Positions 1 through 11,145 of a stretch of 64,000 bases of DNA are shown here, in pieces (positions within the stretch are counted from its first letter, which is position 1; every line of letters starts with the position of its first letter). The DNA is from Erigeron canadensis (Eukaryota > Streptophyta > Magnoliopsida > Asterales > Asteraceae). A program made the position numbers and the translations under genes. Location: positions 23,500,980-23,564,979 of the forward strand of contig NC_057765.1 in the NCBI RefSeq assembly GCF_010389155.1, given 5' to 3'. The notes beneath the pieces are model-generated. The model searched no databases. It was given only the letters and a program-made list of their open reading frames with translations, and was not told where the DNA came from.

Positions 1-1976
1 AACCTTGAAGAAATCTGGATGGTGCAATGGAGGTACTTTCATAATCTCATCATCAAGCTCTTCTACCTCAATATAAATTGTTGACTTGAGTCTTTGAGGG
101 TGACAATATTGCACCCTTCGCTGAAGCTCAACATCATTAAGTTCAGTTGCATATTCTCCAAAGTGTCCAATTTGTTCATGAGTAGCTGTAGGCCTTGGAG
201 AATAGCTAGGAGAGGGAGGCATATCATTTAATGAAGCTGGGGTATCCTCAAATTTAGTGGGAGGAGAGGAGATTAGCACATATCCCAAGTCTTCTGCCAA
301 GAAGCCACTAGTAATGACCTCTTCTTCACTTTCCTCTGCAGCAGTGAGTTTGATTTCAGCATCATCATCTTGGAGGTCTAACTCACTGCCCAGTTCTTCA
401 TCACTAACAACACTTTTTTCAAAAACAATGGTCTCAGTTCCTGTACTAACAGTTTCCGAGACACTTGTAGTAATAAAGGGGGTAAAGGAACCTGGTGCCT
501 CAATCTCAGTATGTTGTTCCACTGGGACATCATCGGCTGTAGAGGGTGTTGACTCTATCATCACCTGTGATTTGGCTGCTGTCAATGACTCGGAGGGTAT
601 TGAAGAAGAAGGGGAAATATTTGGGGGTGGAGTTGGACTTAGAACTCTAGTGGGTTGGGGTGACCTAATATCTTCACCAACCTCGCCTAAAGAAGTTTGA
701 GGTGGTTGCATGCTGTTCCCATTTAGCTCGTTAGCAACCTGTTGGGGTGGCCTGGGTACTAATGTCCTTGGGCAGTGAGGACGTCCTAACCTTGGGTTTG
801 CCCTTAGGTACACTCCGCTTACGTTTAAGGACGTCAGCGGAGGGTGAAGATTGTGGAGTTTATGTTGATGATGTTGCCTTGGATTTAGATTTGGTCTTTT
901 TGGAGGCTTTGGAGGTCACTGGGGGGTTTACCAGCGAGCCAGCCTCTAAAGGCATTGAGGCATGCACAGCGACCGTACCAGCCACCGCATCAGATAGAGG
1001 TGCTGCCTCCCAGTCGCTATCTTTCGGGTATAAAGAAGAGTTTAGTGAGAAGAGTACCTCTTTAATGTGAGAAGTGAAGCGAGCAACCAGATGCTCACCG
1101 GGCTGCTTGTTGATGTTGTTCCCCACTCTCGCTATTGGAATAGTGGCAGCATTTAGCAACACATATTCTTCACCTAGTGCCTCCCTGAAGATAAGAGAGA
1201 AGATACTTACAAAAGGCACTGTATGAGACCTGTTGTTCATGGTGATCTTGTTCTTCATATCATTGAAGATCAGCTGGGCGTAATCAACAAATCGCCCCTC
1301 AGGCAGTGCATGGATCATAGGCATCGATGTTGCTGATGCTTGATTATAAGATCCATCGTTTCCACCCATGCACTGAATCACATGAGTGAATAATACCCTC
1401 CAGATCCCAGGCAGATTCTGCTTCAATGGGTTGCTTGGGATAGCTGTAGGGTTTCTTAATTGATGGTTATACTCAATAGAGGGCAACCATGCTTTTATAC
1501 ATCATCACCAACGGCTTCCACAAACTTATTATCGTCAGTTTCTTGTGGAAATCGAAGGGTTTGGCGAAGAGATTCCGGTGTAATGGTGATGATCTTCGAC
1601 CCCTGACGAACAGTACCAGTGATCGTCTAGTTGGGCTCATCAAAATTACATGTCCACCAGAATTCTCGGAGAAGATGAACAAAATTCTTCTCCGGATCCG
1701 CCATTATGCAATAACTGGCAGGAGATGCGTGGATGAAATCCAGCATCGGCTTATATCCTTTTGTGCCTTTTGGCACGTCAGACGAGCCGATATGATTGTT
1801 GGGTTTTACAACCATATCCGAAGCAGAAAAGGAGATTTTGGAAGATTTAATTACATTAGAAGAAGGGTATAAGTAAGAGAGTTTAGATATGATTTAGGAA
1901 TTTGTTCAGTGGCAGCGGAAGTAGATGGAATTTCAATGTTTTCTTGTTGTTGAGGGATTTTTGATGAAGAAGCCAT
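1..1976 (-). pseudogene. Extra 3' ORF of the copia element (envelope position), frameshifted
   Basis: An ATG at 1976-1974 opens a reading frame starting MASSSKIPQQ. It is then broken by stops and frameshifts and continues in pieces at about 1815-1627, 1682-1473, 1486-860, and from about 860 to the left edge. The 1486-860 piece is a globular domain containing CMGGNDGSYNQAS and YAQLIFNDM and ends in a Lys/Ser-rich stretch. The last piece, about 285 codons without a stop, is acidic and Ser/Pro/Glu-rich. I associate this domain pair with proteins lying downstream of RNase H in Asteraceae copia elements; its function is unknown. In SIRE elements an envelope-like ORF occupies this position, but I saw no signal peptide or clear membrane span. 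It has its own promoter-like leader. Confidence 0.7.
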
Positions 1977-2093
1977 TGAAGAGATTTGAAGTGTTGATTA
2001 AGAAAAGATGAGTAGTTTGAGAGATTTAAGAGATTTGAGTGAAGCTGAATAGTTATGAGAAAGCGTGAAAATGGAAAAATGAATATGAGTTTG

Positions 2094-2104
2094 TATATAT
2101 AAGG
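2094..2104 (-). promoter_or_regulatory. Candidate TATA box for the extra 3' ORF
   Basis: On the minus strand CCTTATATATA lies about 120 bp before the ATG at 1976. The stretch between is a pyrimidine/A-rich leader like that of an ordinary plant gene, rich in CTCT and AATC and without an upstream ATG. This suggests the ORF could be transcribed as a separate subgenomic unit. Sequence inference only. Confidence 0.4.
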
Positions 2105-2670
2105 TATGGTGATGGACCATGATTAATCAAGTGAAAAGACAGAAATGGTTTTCTCTCTCCTCTTGTTCAAACTGTGGAACAGCTGTATTTAACAACTGTC
2201 ATATATATATGTATAGGATATGTACACATATTTAATATAAAACTCTTTTGTGAGTAACGTTTAAAGAAAGGAAAGGAAAATTTTGTCCACAAATACTCGA
2301 GTGTGCGTCGTATGTGTCAGACGGAACCAGTCAGTCAGATCCACAGTGACAGCCACAAGTGGACGGGTGACGTACTCAAGGAAACAAGTGGGTGACTTTT
2401 AGTTTGAATTATAAAACATATGGTTCAAAAGAGTGTCACGTCACCAACATAGTTGCATCCGAAATAGATAATTTCAGATATAGTCCTATGTTTTATTTAA
2501 TATCGAAAAGATATGTTTTGATATTATTTTATTTATAAAATGCTTCAGCACCTCTTTTGAAGGGAAGGATTTAATCGGTGCTTAGACAAGTATATAAAGG
2601 ATGAAGGTCAGTGATCTCGTGACTAACACGAGGTCGCTGATAAAACAATTTTTGGCAAATTGTCAGCCAT

Positions 2671-3065
2671 CAACGGATTTTATAAGTCTTTACCAACAAC
2701 CGTTTGCTGATGGACTAGATGAAGACTTTTAGCTCTTCATTGCTTTTATTTTGCTTTTTCCTAAAGCAACAAGGATTAACGGATTTTACAAGTCTTTACC
2801 AATAACCGTTTGCTATTGGACTAAATGGAAACTTTTGACTTTCCATTGCCTTTATTTTGCTTTTGCCCAAAGCAACAGGGATCAACGGATTTTAGAAGTC
2901 TTTACCAGTAACCATTTGATACTGGACTAGATGGAAACTTTTGACTTTCCATTGCCTTTATTTTGCTTTTTCCCAAAGCAACAGGGATCAACGGATTTTA
3001 GAAGTCTTTACTAGCAACCGTTTGATACTGGACTAGATGAATACTCTAAGCTCTTCATTGCTTTT
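2671..3065. repeat. Tandem repeat, 106-bp unit, about 3.7 copies, inside the copia element
   Basis: Units begin at 2671, 2777, 2883 and 2989, each opening with (c/t)aacggatttta(t/c/g)aagtc and containing a pyrimidine-rich stretch (cattgc..ttattttgcttttt). The spacing is exactly 106 bp. The block lies between the RNase H stop codon (3119) and the leader of the extra ORF. Units 3 and 4 look most alike. Confidence 0.9.
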
Positions 3066-3118
3066 TGTTTCAGCGAGTAAGACAAACTTAGAATTGCTGA
3101 GGTAACATACATGACAAA

Positions 3119-4734
3119 TCATGTAGCTGATTCCCGATTTAGCATTCCTAACTTGCTTACAAGCAGTTTGAATCTAGTTTCATCCAAGGGTTTAGTAAAG
3201 ATGTCAGCTAATTGATCATCAGTTGGAATGAAATAGATTTCAACATCTCCCTTCATGACATGGTTACGAATGAAGTGATATCGAATATCAATATGCTTGG
3301 TTTTGGAATGCTGAACAGGATTGTGTGTAATAGCAATAGCACTTGTATTATCACACATGATTGGATTTTTAGAGTATTCCAGATCATAATCAGCGAGTTG
3401 ATGCTTCATCCAAAGCATTTGGGCACAACAACTCGCTGCAGAGACATATTCTGCTTCAGCTGTGGAGATGGAGACTATGTGTTGCTCTTTACTAGTCCAA
3501 CTAGTCAGTCTCCCTCCCAGCAGTTGGCAACCTCCACTGGTGCTTTTCCGATCAAGCATGCATCCAGCATAGTCGGAGTCAGAGAAGCCAACAAGATCAA
3601 AGCTGGAATCTCTAGGGTACCAAAGGTCCAATATGGGTGTACCTTTGAGATATTTAAAGATTTGCTTTACAGCGAGGAGATGCGACTCACGTGGAGAAGC
3701 TTGATAACGAGCATAGAGACATGTGGCAAACATAATGTCAGGGCGACTCGCTGTGAGATACATGAGCGACCCAATCATGCCTCTATAGTAAGTGGGATTC
3801 ACATACTTCCCATCAGGATCAGCATGAAGATTATTGGGAGGAGACATGGGAGTACGTTTGGGAGTGACATGGGTAAAGTCAAATTTATGCAACATATCCC
3901 TAATATATTTTTCTTGATTGATGAATATTCCTGTGGGAAGTTGCTTAATTTGTAAACCTAAAAAGAAGGTTAACTCACCCATCATACTCATCTCAAACGC
4001 ACTTGACATAAGAGCACTAAACTTCTTACATAGCTTAGTAGAAAGGGAACCAAAAATTATGTCATCGACATATATTTGAACATACAAAGCATGAGCTCTC
4101 TCTTTATAAATAAAAAGAGTGCTATCAATAGTTCCCCTTTGAAACCCATGATCTAAGAGAAAGGTAGAAAGAGTATCATACCAGGCTCTGGGAGTCTGTT
4201 TAAGACCATACAAGGCTTTATTGAGCTTGTATACATGGTCAGGATGCTTTGAATCCTCAAAGCTTGGAGGCTGATAAACATAGACTTCTTCATCAAGAGT
4301 ACCATTAAGAAAGGGACTCTTGACGTCCATTTGATAGACAATGAAGCCTTTATATGCAGCATGAGCAAGAAATAGACGAATGGCTTCAAGGCGAGCGACT
4401 GGAGCAAAGGTTTCATCATAGTCAATGCCTTCAGCTTGAGTGTAACCTTGTGCCACCAGTCTTGCCTTATTGCGAATTACCACACCTGCTTCATCCATCT
4501 AGTTTCTATAAACCTATCGAGTGCCAATAGGTTCTTTGTAGGAAGGAGAAGGAACAAGAAACCAGACATGATGTTTCTCAAATTGGATGAGTTCTTCTTA
4601 CATAGATTCAACCCAAGAAGGATCAGCCATCGCTTCCCCAATATTATTGGGCACAATTTGAGATAAGAAATTAACATAGAAACAAGTATTGCTTGTCGTT
4701 GCTCTGGTTTGGACACCATCGAGTGGATTTCCAA
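3119..4734 (-). pseudogene. Copia reverse transcriptase and RNase H, broken upstream
   Basis: The frame from 4498 to 3119 is open for 459 codons and covers most of the RVT_2 reverse transcriptase and the RNase H domain. Visible motifs are [10 protein letters not shown], the Asp-bearing [11 protein letters not shown], the catalytic YVDDIIFGS, the RNase H segments FSDSDYAG and [10 protein letters not shown], and the C-terminal ADIFTKPL. Upstream, the RT start lies in two other frames (4734-4477 and 5086-4598), so at least two indels or stops fall near 4500 and 4600. The long open stretch shows relatively recent decay. The product would have copied element RNA into DNA. Confidence 0.9.
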
Positions 4735-5101
4735 TCACATGGTCAAGAGGATGACCAGCAGTCCATTGAAGTGCTGGTGAATGGATGGAAGAAGAGTGAG
4801 TCACAGCAAATGAAGTGATGGGAGGAAGAGAGTACGAGGAGAAATCAATTGATAAGGATGGTTCAGGAATGCTGACAAGGGGATCACTGAGTGTAGAAGG
4901 CACTTCTTGCTGAGAGGAATCCTCATTAGCAAATTCAGGGATAGGATTTGCTGAGGCATCATGGAAGATTTCCTCAGCGACACTGTCATTATCCTGAGCT
5001 TCAGCAAGGAGAGTGTTAATGGAAGAGACATTAACATTCCTTAGAAGAGGCTCAATTGGGTCAATAGAGTAAATGTGAGCTTCCACAAACTCATTGATTG
5101 C

Positions 5102-6484
5102 TTATGCATTAGCTAGGTCAGCGTCAGTTGTCTCAGAGAGATTCTGAGGAGTCGCTGAAACATGTAGAGTGTCAGCGAGGTCCTCAAGATTTGCCTCAGC
5201 AGATGAAGCGGTAGATATGTCTCCTAATGCTGAGTTACTTTCATCAAAGGTAACATGAATTGATTCCTCTACTTTTTGAGTTCGAGTATTGAATACTCGA
5301 AATGCCTTGCTGATGGAGGAATATCCTAGGAAATATCCATCATCAGCTTTAGGATCGAATTTACCTAAATGATCCTTATCATTAAAAATAAAAATGGGGC
5401 AACCAAAAACATAGAAATATCCAATTTGAGGTTTCTTACCCTTAAGAATCTCATAGGCAGTCTTATCATGTCTTTTGACAATAAGACACCTGTTTTGGGT
5501 ATGACAGGCAGTGCTAATTACCTCAGCCCAGAATTTGCTAGGAAGATAACACTCACTGAGCATTGTTCTAGAAACTTCAATGAGAGTACGATTTCTCCTT
5601 TCAGCTACTCCATTTTGCTCAGGAGTTCGAATAGAAGAAAACTTTTGTGCAATCCCTTGATCAGCACAAAAACTTTCAAAAGAGTGGGTTCTGAACTCAG
5701 TGCCATGATCACTTCTAAGTTCTTTAACACGTATGCTGTTGAGGTTTTCAATCTTTTTGATGAACTTAATAATTTCCTCAGCAGCATCACTCTTAGAATG
5801 GAGAAAAATTATCCAAGTATCGTGAATATTCATCCACAATGACTATAGTGTATTTGCTACCCCTTATACTTTGGACATTCACTGGACCAAAAAGGTCCAT
5901 GTGAAGAAGATGAAAGCAGCTATTTATTGAATTAGCTTGCTTTGTTTTGAAAGTGGCTCGATGGCTTTTACCCTTTTCACAGGCACCACAGAGCCTATCC
6001 TTCTCATAAGTGAAAGGAGGAAGACCTCGAACCAGATGTTTCTTCGCTAGAGAATTAATTGTCTTAAAGTTCACATGCGACATACGCTTGTGCCATAACC
6101 AAATAATTTGAGAAGCAGCTTTAGAGAAGAAATGTTGTCAGTTTTGACAGGAGTAAAGTCTACTAAATAGACATCTCTTTTTCTAGGAGCGACTAACACT
6201 ACCTCTTTATTGATATTTACAATTGTGCCTTGATACTTGTCAAGGACGACCTTGTAGTCAGCATCACACAGTTGACTGATGCTGATAAGGTTATGCTTTA
6301 ACCCATTTACATAAGCGATCTTAGTGAATTTTATCAGCCCACTTGAGAGAGAACCATATCCTTCTGTTTGGCCTGTAGAATTATCACCAAACACAACTGT
6401 GGAACCATTGGCCTCCACATAGTTATCCAACAGGTCCTTGGATCCAGTCATGTGTTTTGAACAGCCACTGTCCAAATACCACAC
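5102..6484 (-). pseudogene. Copia protease and integrase, frameshifted
   Basis: The segment 6484-6071 begins WYLDSGCSKHMTG, with the aspartic protease DSG triad. A frameshift near 6090 leads into the pre-integrase zinc region (6083-5793: SHVNF...CGACEKGK) and the first catalytic Asp in HMDLFGP. Another shift near 5815 leads into the integrase core (5839-5102), with the second Asp in SDHGTEF and the Glu in PEQNGVAERRNR. The DDE residues are present but in different frames. Residues after the core (GYFLGYSS...KAFRVFN) match the usual copia integrase C-terminal region. The stretch 5086-4740 is the acidic linker to RT. Confidence 0.9.
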
Positions 6485-6525
6485 TTCCTTTCCTAACGAT
6501 GCCTGCAGGATAACATAAGAAGGAT

Positions 6526-9500
6526 TTAGGTTGAATCATTAGAGTGTCTGGTGATGAAATGTTCAGCAGAGACTTGAAGAGGTTCAAGAGGTAAGGAGAT
6601 TCTGTGATTAGCAGTCTCATTGATTGAAGGCATATCACGAGAGGTTTCATGAATTCCTTCATTCTCAGGAGAGACATAAGTGACAGTATTCTCAGTGTTA
6701 AGAATGGTAAGGTTGGTGACATGATTATTTTCACCATATTCAACTAGAATACTACCATGATCATTTGTGATGATCTCTTGAGACTGAGGAAATGCAATTC
6801 GCCGAGCTGCAATTAGATCAGCGATTTGCCTGTCATTTAGAACTGAGAATGAATTAGGGCTAACATTAGACTCAATGGGAGAGTCTGGTTCCTCCATTGT
6901 AGATGTAGAAGGAGCAGCGGAAGAAAAAGAGGGTGGATTTGGCTGAATGACTATCTCAGGAGGATTTCTAGACTCCTGGTTAGGACATTCAGCAGCAATG
7001 TGTCCTCTCTCTCCACAGAGATAACACTTTCTAGGGTTTTGTTTCTGAGAGATTAGAAACTCTTTCAGCTGAGAAGATAAGTCATTTACTCTCTTGGTTA
7101 ATGCACTTATCTCAGGATTGGTAGCAGAGGATGATGCTCCAGATGATGTCTTTTTTCTTCCTCGATTGATGAGGAGGATGTGATTTAGGGATTGATCCAA
7201 GAACAGACTTACCCTTTGATTGAGCATTGGAGGAAGAGTGTCCTAAAGAGGTCTGAGCAACTCGCTGACCTCCTTGCTGAGGTGGTCTAACCTGCTAAGC
7301 AAGTTTGGGTTGCTGAGACACACGAATAGCTTGAGCGATTTGTTATTCTAATCGCTGATGAGGTTTGACCTGCTGAATAGGGGGTGGTTGCAAAGGGAAG
7401 TATGTTCCTTTTGGGACATAGACTGTATTGGGTTGCTGATAGCGTGTATCAGCAAACCTTGTTCGTCTTTTCATTAATCGATCATGCATATCAGACTTAC
7501 TTTTAGCATGAGGATGAATGATTGAAGTGGATGGCTGACACACAGGGTGATCAGCGACAGCTAATAGAATGGAGTTATCAGCTATCTGACTCATAGGTAC
7601 TACTCGTTGAGGAGTACTGTAGTCATAAGGGACAACAACCTTGCTTCTTTTGAAGGGTTCAAAAGCCTTAGGTGCAACAGTGACAACTTAAGGAGCAATG
7701 GGTTTAGTATTACAACTTGAGGGATTTCCTTCATTAGGCATCATGTCAATAATGGAATGATTTGGGAGGACAACTTCAGCAGATCTTGAAGATTCGCTAG
7801 TTTCAGATCTTGGAGTTGAGGAAGAAGTGCTTGGAGAGGATGAACTATTACCAAGTTCAGAATGGTAATTATCCATTCCCTTTATAAAGTAATACTTCAT
7901 TAATTCCTCAGGAGAGGCCACAGCACTTGGTGGAAGCCTTTCTTCGGCAGCAGGATTTTTACCAAAGTGAGCGGTAACAAAAGTTGTTGTCTCATAATCT
8001 CCACCAATAATGGCTTTGATTTGAGTAGGCATAAGTTTGCTGAAAATTTGGTCATGAAGCTTTGATGCTTTGGACCATGATGTAACAATTCGTTCAAGGT
8101 CAGCGACCTTGTCTTTTAGTTTCTCATTTGAAACTTGCAAGGTTTGATTAGCAAGTTTTTGAGATTCAATGGACGTTTCTTAAGTCCTTGAGCTTGTCAG
8201 TTTTGTCACTTAGATCAGCACTAACTGAGTTAAGCTTAAACTGAAGATCAGCATGAATAGATTCGACAAACTGAAGATCACAAGTAAGAGATTCATGAAT
8301 TTTAGGTTTATCCTCTTCAGATGCAGAGGAAATATTACATACCTTCTTAAGTGTGACGTTGACCCGTTGACTAGAACACACTTGATCTTTTGTCAGTGCC
8401 TGGTCATCAGCAAGAGCCATGAAGCAAATGGCATCAACATACTCCTCGCCTTCAGCGTCAGAATCATCAGATTCTGCCCAGTCATGTTGCTCAGCAACAA
8501 GACTTTTGGCAGGAAGCTTTGTTTCTTCAACTTCTGCCATTTTGGCTCGAAGTTCATAGTATTTCTTCTTGTATTCATCGGATGGCTTAACTGATGAAGA
8601 AGAAAAGGGCTTCGATACCTGTAAAGTGGGAATAGACACCTTGCAAACTTTTTGGTAGTGGCCTTTTTGACCACATCTCCAGTATTCCTCCTAAGACTTG
8701 TCGACAGGAGGTTTATATGGAGCAACCGACTTACATTTGTTCCACTTTCTGGAATACCTCTTTCCAGCGATTAAGGCAAAATCCATAAAATCACTGAACA
8801 TCTCTTGTTTCTCGTCAGCATCGAGAATATCGACAAGAGACTGAATAGAAGGAGGAAGAGTGGAAGTGCTAACCTCATCATTTAGATTGATAGGTTCAGC
8901 AGAGACCAAGGCTAAAGGGTCATAATTATTAGAAGTATTAGATAGAGAGGAAGAAGAAGATGAACCAGCATGACGTTTTCACTCAGCTTCTGCTCTCAAA
9001 TTTTGAGCAAGGGCTCTCTCTTCAAATTGAAGAGTGCCATAAAGAGATTCAAGGTCATGTTGATTCAGTTGTTTGGTGTTCCGAAGAATTTGTCTTATTC
9101 CTTGCCATTTACTCGGCAAGCTGTCAATGAACTTGTGGCATATTTCGAGTTTATCATACTTTATGCCAATGTTGATCATATCATTCAAAAGACATTTAAA
9201 TCGATTATAAGTGTCATCTAGATTCTCATTAGGTAGAGAGAAGAATCCTTCATAGGCACGTTTAAGATCGATCTTTTTGGTAGAAAGAACATCAGCCGTA
9301 CCATCGAATCTGGTACAGAGATTATCCCACACCAATTTTGAAGAAAGAAGTTTGACAACAGACTTCATGATATTATCAGGAAGAGTGTTATTAATAAGGT
9401 TCCTCAACCGAGCATCTAGATTGACAAGCCTTCGCTCATCGTCTGTCCATTGTACCTCTAGTTTCACTATTTCGGTGACAGCCTCTGGAGCATCAACAGT

Positions 9501-9695
9501 TGCTCCTGGTGTTCTAGTGACCAGTACAGGTACATATGGTCCTCTGGTCAAGATGGTCATAAGATAGGGTTCGACTCCTACGATGTGTAGGAGCATTCTC
9601 TCCTTCCAAGATCCGAAGTCATGTGCTTCAAATCTAGGTAGAATGGAGACGTACCTGAAATCTCGGTTGTTTACCAGAGAGGGTACGGAGGCCAT
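6526..9695 (-). pseudogene. Copia gag polyprotein, multiple stops and frameshifts
   Basis: The ATG at 9695 opens a 238-codon capsid-like (UBN2/gag) segment. It ends at an in-frame TGA near 8980, after which the same frame continues, with a second in-frame TAG near 8698. A first zinc knuckle follows (CGQKGHYQKVC); it fits CX4HX4C, but a Tyr stands where the first Cys of CX2C should be. A long acidic coiled stretch runs to 8166, where the frame shifts; the 8140-7688 and 7594-7343 segments follow. The 7227-6526 segment carries a complete CX2CX4HX4C knuckle (CYLCGERGHIAAEC). Two knuckles and a long linker fit the enlarged gag of SIRE elements. Confidence 0.85.
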
Positions 9696-9798
9696 GTATT
9701 CAAAGAAGATAAGAAAGAGGGGTTTTAGATACAGAAAAGAAAGAAAAAAATAATCTGCAAACGATCAACTCAGATCAGTTTCAGTGTATCGAAACACT

Positions 9799-9810
9799 GC
9801 TCTGATACCA
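9799..9810 (-). other. Primer binding site of the copia element
   Basis: The minus strand reads TGGTATCAGAGC, the standard primer binding site complementary to the 3' end of plant initiator methionine tRNA. It starts two bases inside the LTR boundary at 9813. Confidence 0.93.
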
Positions 9811-9812
9811 AC

Positions 9813-10440
9813 TGAAAGTCCCAACGTTTGCAAGATTATTGTAATTTAACAACTAATGTAAACTAATTAAAACAAGAACAAGAAAGAAAGAAAGTTTAGT
9901 TGTATGTATTATAAACTAAACAGTGAATACATGGTCGGTTGGTTTTACAATAAGAACAAAGAAGAAAAGAAAAGATTCTTAAGTTTTTTGACACACCAAA
10001 AACTTAACAATGAAATACAAAGAAGACTCTAAATATGAAAGATGCAAAGACCAACAGAATGGTGGCTAGGTCAAGTGATTCCTTATATAGGCAGATTGGA
10101 ATCACATGACAACCTTAGTTGATGTTGACACAGATCTGCAGAGTTCTTTGTTGATGTTGAAAGAGAAACACCAAGGTACCATTGTTGGTACAAGGTCACA
10201 TGTCTTCATCCTTCTTGATCAACACGTGTTCTTGGGACCATCCTCCTTATTTTCATTTTCCCGCCCATATTTGACTTACAAAAACTGGACGGTGAGTCAT
10301 TGAACTTATCCTTTAGACATGAAGATAATTGATGCTTTGTTGAATGCTTGCTGGTACAGAAGCTCGCTGAAGAAGTCATTCGCTGAGAGCTTCCTGATAA
10401 ACTAGCTCGCTAAGTCCCTCAGCGAATCCATGACTCAACA
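9813..10440 (-). repeat. 5' LTR of the copia element, 628 bp
   Basis: The LTR reads TGTTGAGTCATGG...GGGACTTTCA on the minus strand, bounded by TG...CA and followed by the primer binding site. It holds a TATA box at 10090-10082. The outer 75 bp contain four TCGCT-type motifs and a perfect 10-bp inverted repeat (attcgctgag 10378-10387, ctcagcgaat 10418-10427). The partner LTR lies outside the window. Confidence 0.88.
10082..10090 (-). promoter_or_regulatory. TATA box in the copia LTR
   Basis: CTATATAAG on the minus strand, about 270 bp from the inner LTR edge. This is suitably placed as the U3 promoter driving the genomic RNA. Confidence 0.6.
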
Positions 10441-11095
10441 TTATCCTATGTGTAATACCCCTTTATTCATCTTACATTCCTGTACACTGAACCAAGTTAT
10501 CACATTTTATTAACTGTTATGAGTATTCAAGAGATGACAATTACTTTTAACAGTCTTCCCAAAGATACTTAGTATCTGCGGTCAAAGAATATATGAGGAA
10601 TTGAATCTTGCATATTCTGACATATAAAGCAATTGCAATAAATTTAAAAAATTTAAAAAAATGAAAAATTAGGGTTTTCGGTTTCCCCCGTTTCTATATC
10701 TGCTACAAAACATGAATTACTTGTAGATAAATGAAGGACATACGTTGATATAGCAGTGGAAGAGTTAAATAGACATCGATTGAAGACGAATTTTGGATTT
10801 CGTATGTTGTATGTGTGGATTTGGTTTGGAATTTTCGTGTGTGTGAAATGAGAAACTGATCCAACGTTTGTTTTTATATGTAAGTTAGTTTTTGTTGTTA
10901 TTTGCCAGCTCACATATTCCACGTCGGAAATAATTAAAAAGAAAATAGAGTATTTACCGGCTAATGATGGAACAAGTCACTTTTTAATGTTTTAGACTCT
11001 TTTACCAAGTTACTTCCATACAATATCCAAAACTAATAGTTGGTTCTTACAATAGACATTTGGCCATACTTAGTTACATTTTGAGGCACTTATCC
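10441..11095. other. Intergenic relic between the copia and MULE elements
   Basis: No supportable gene. The part from about 10980 to 11095 is one terminal arm (ending cattttgaggcacttatccc) of the same family as the non-autonomous MULE at 18247-19356. It is broken off exactly where the large MULE begins. The remainder (10441-10975) is AT-rich, with only an 89-codon open frame of no recognisable character. Confidence 0.5.
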
Positions 11096-11145
11096 CAACT
11101 TTATAATCTATTTTATAGTATGCATTGGATTACTTCTAACCGGTA
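11096..11145 (+). repeat. Left terminal inverted repeat of the MULE
   Basis: This 50-bp arm matches the reverse complement of 16848-16899 with a handful of mismatches and a short indel. It shares gcattggattact and caactttataat. Confidence 0.75.

Larger units (their letters stand above)
1..10440 (-). mobile_element. Degenerate Ty1/copia LTR retrotransposon, SIRE-like lineage, 3' end beyond window
   Basis: Read on the minus strand the order is 5' LTR (10440-9813), primer binding site, gag with zinc knuckles, protease, integrase, reverse transcriptase/RNase H, a 106-bp tandem repeat block and an extra 3' ORF that runs off the left edge. Protease before integrase before RT is the copia order. 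The YVDDI box followed by IFGS and the extra ORF in the envelope position suggest the SIRE/Maximus lineage; this is inference from family knowledge. At least a dozen stops and frameshifts break the coding region, so the copy cannot be autonomous. The 3' LTR is not in the window, so the target duplication (the 5 bp after 10440 are ttatc) cannot be confirmed. Confidence 0.9.

Noticed and set aside
257..1070. Plus-strand open frames of 147 and 107 codons
   Set aside because: They are shadows of the long minus-strand frame of the copia extra ORF; composition is Ser/Leu-rich antisense of an acidic protein.
10653..10922. 89-codon minus-strand frame
   Set aside because: His/Asn/Thr-rich, no motif, no promoter or relatives seen; probably chance in AT-rich DNA.
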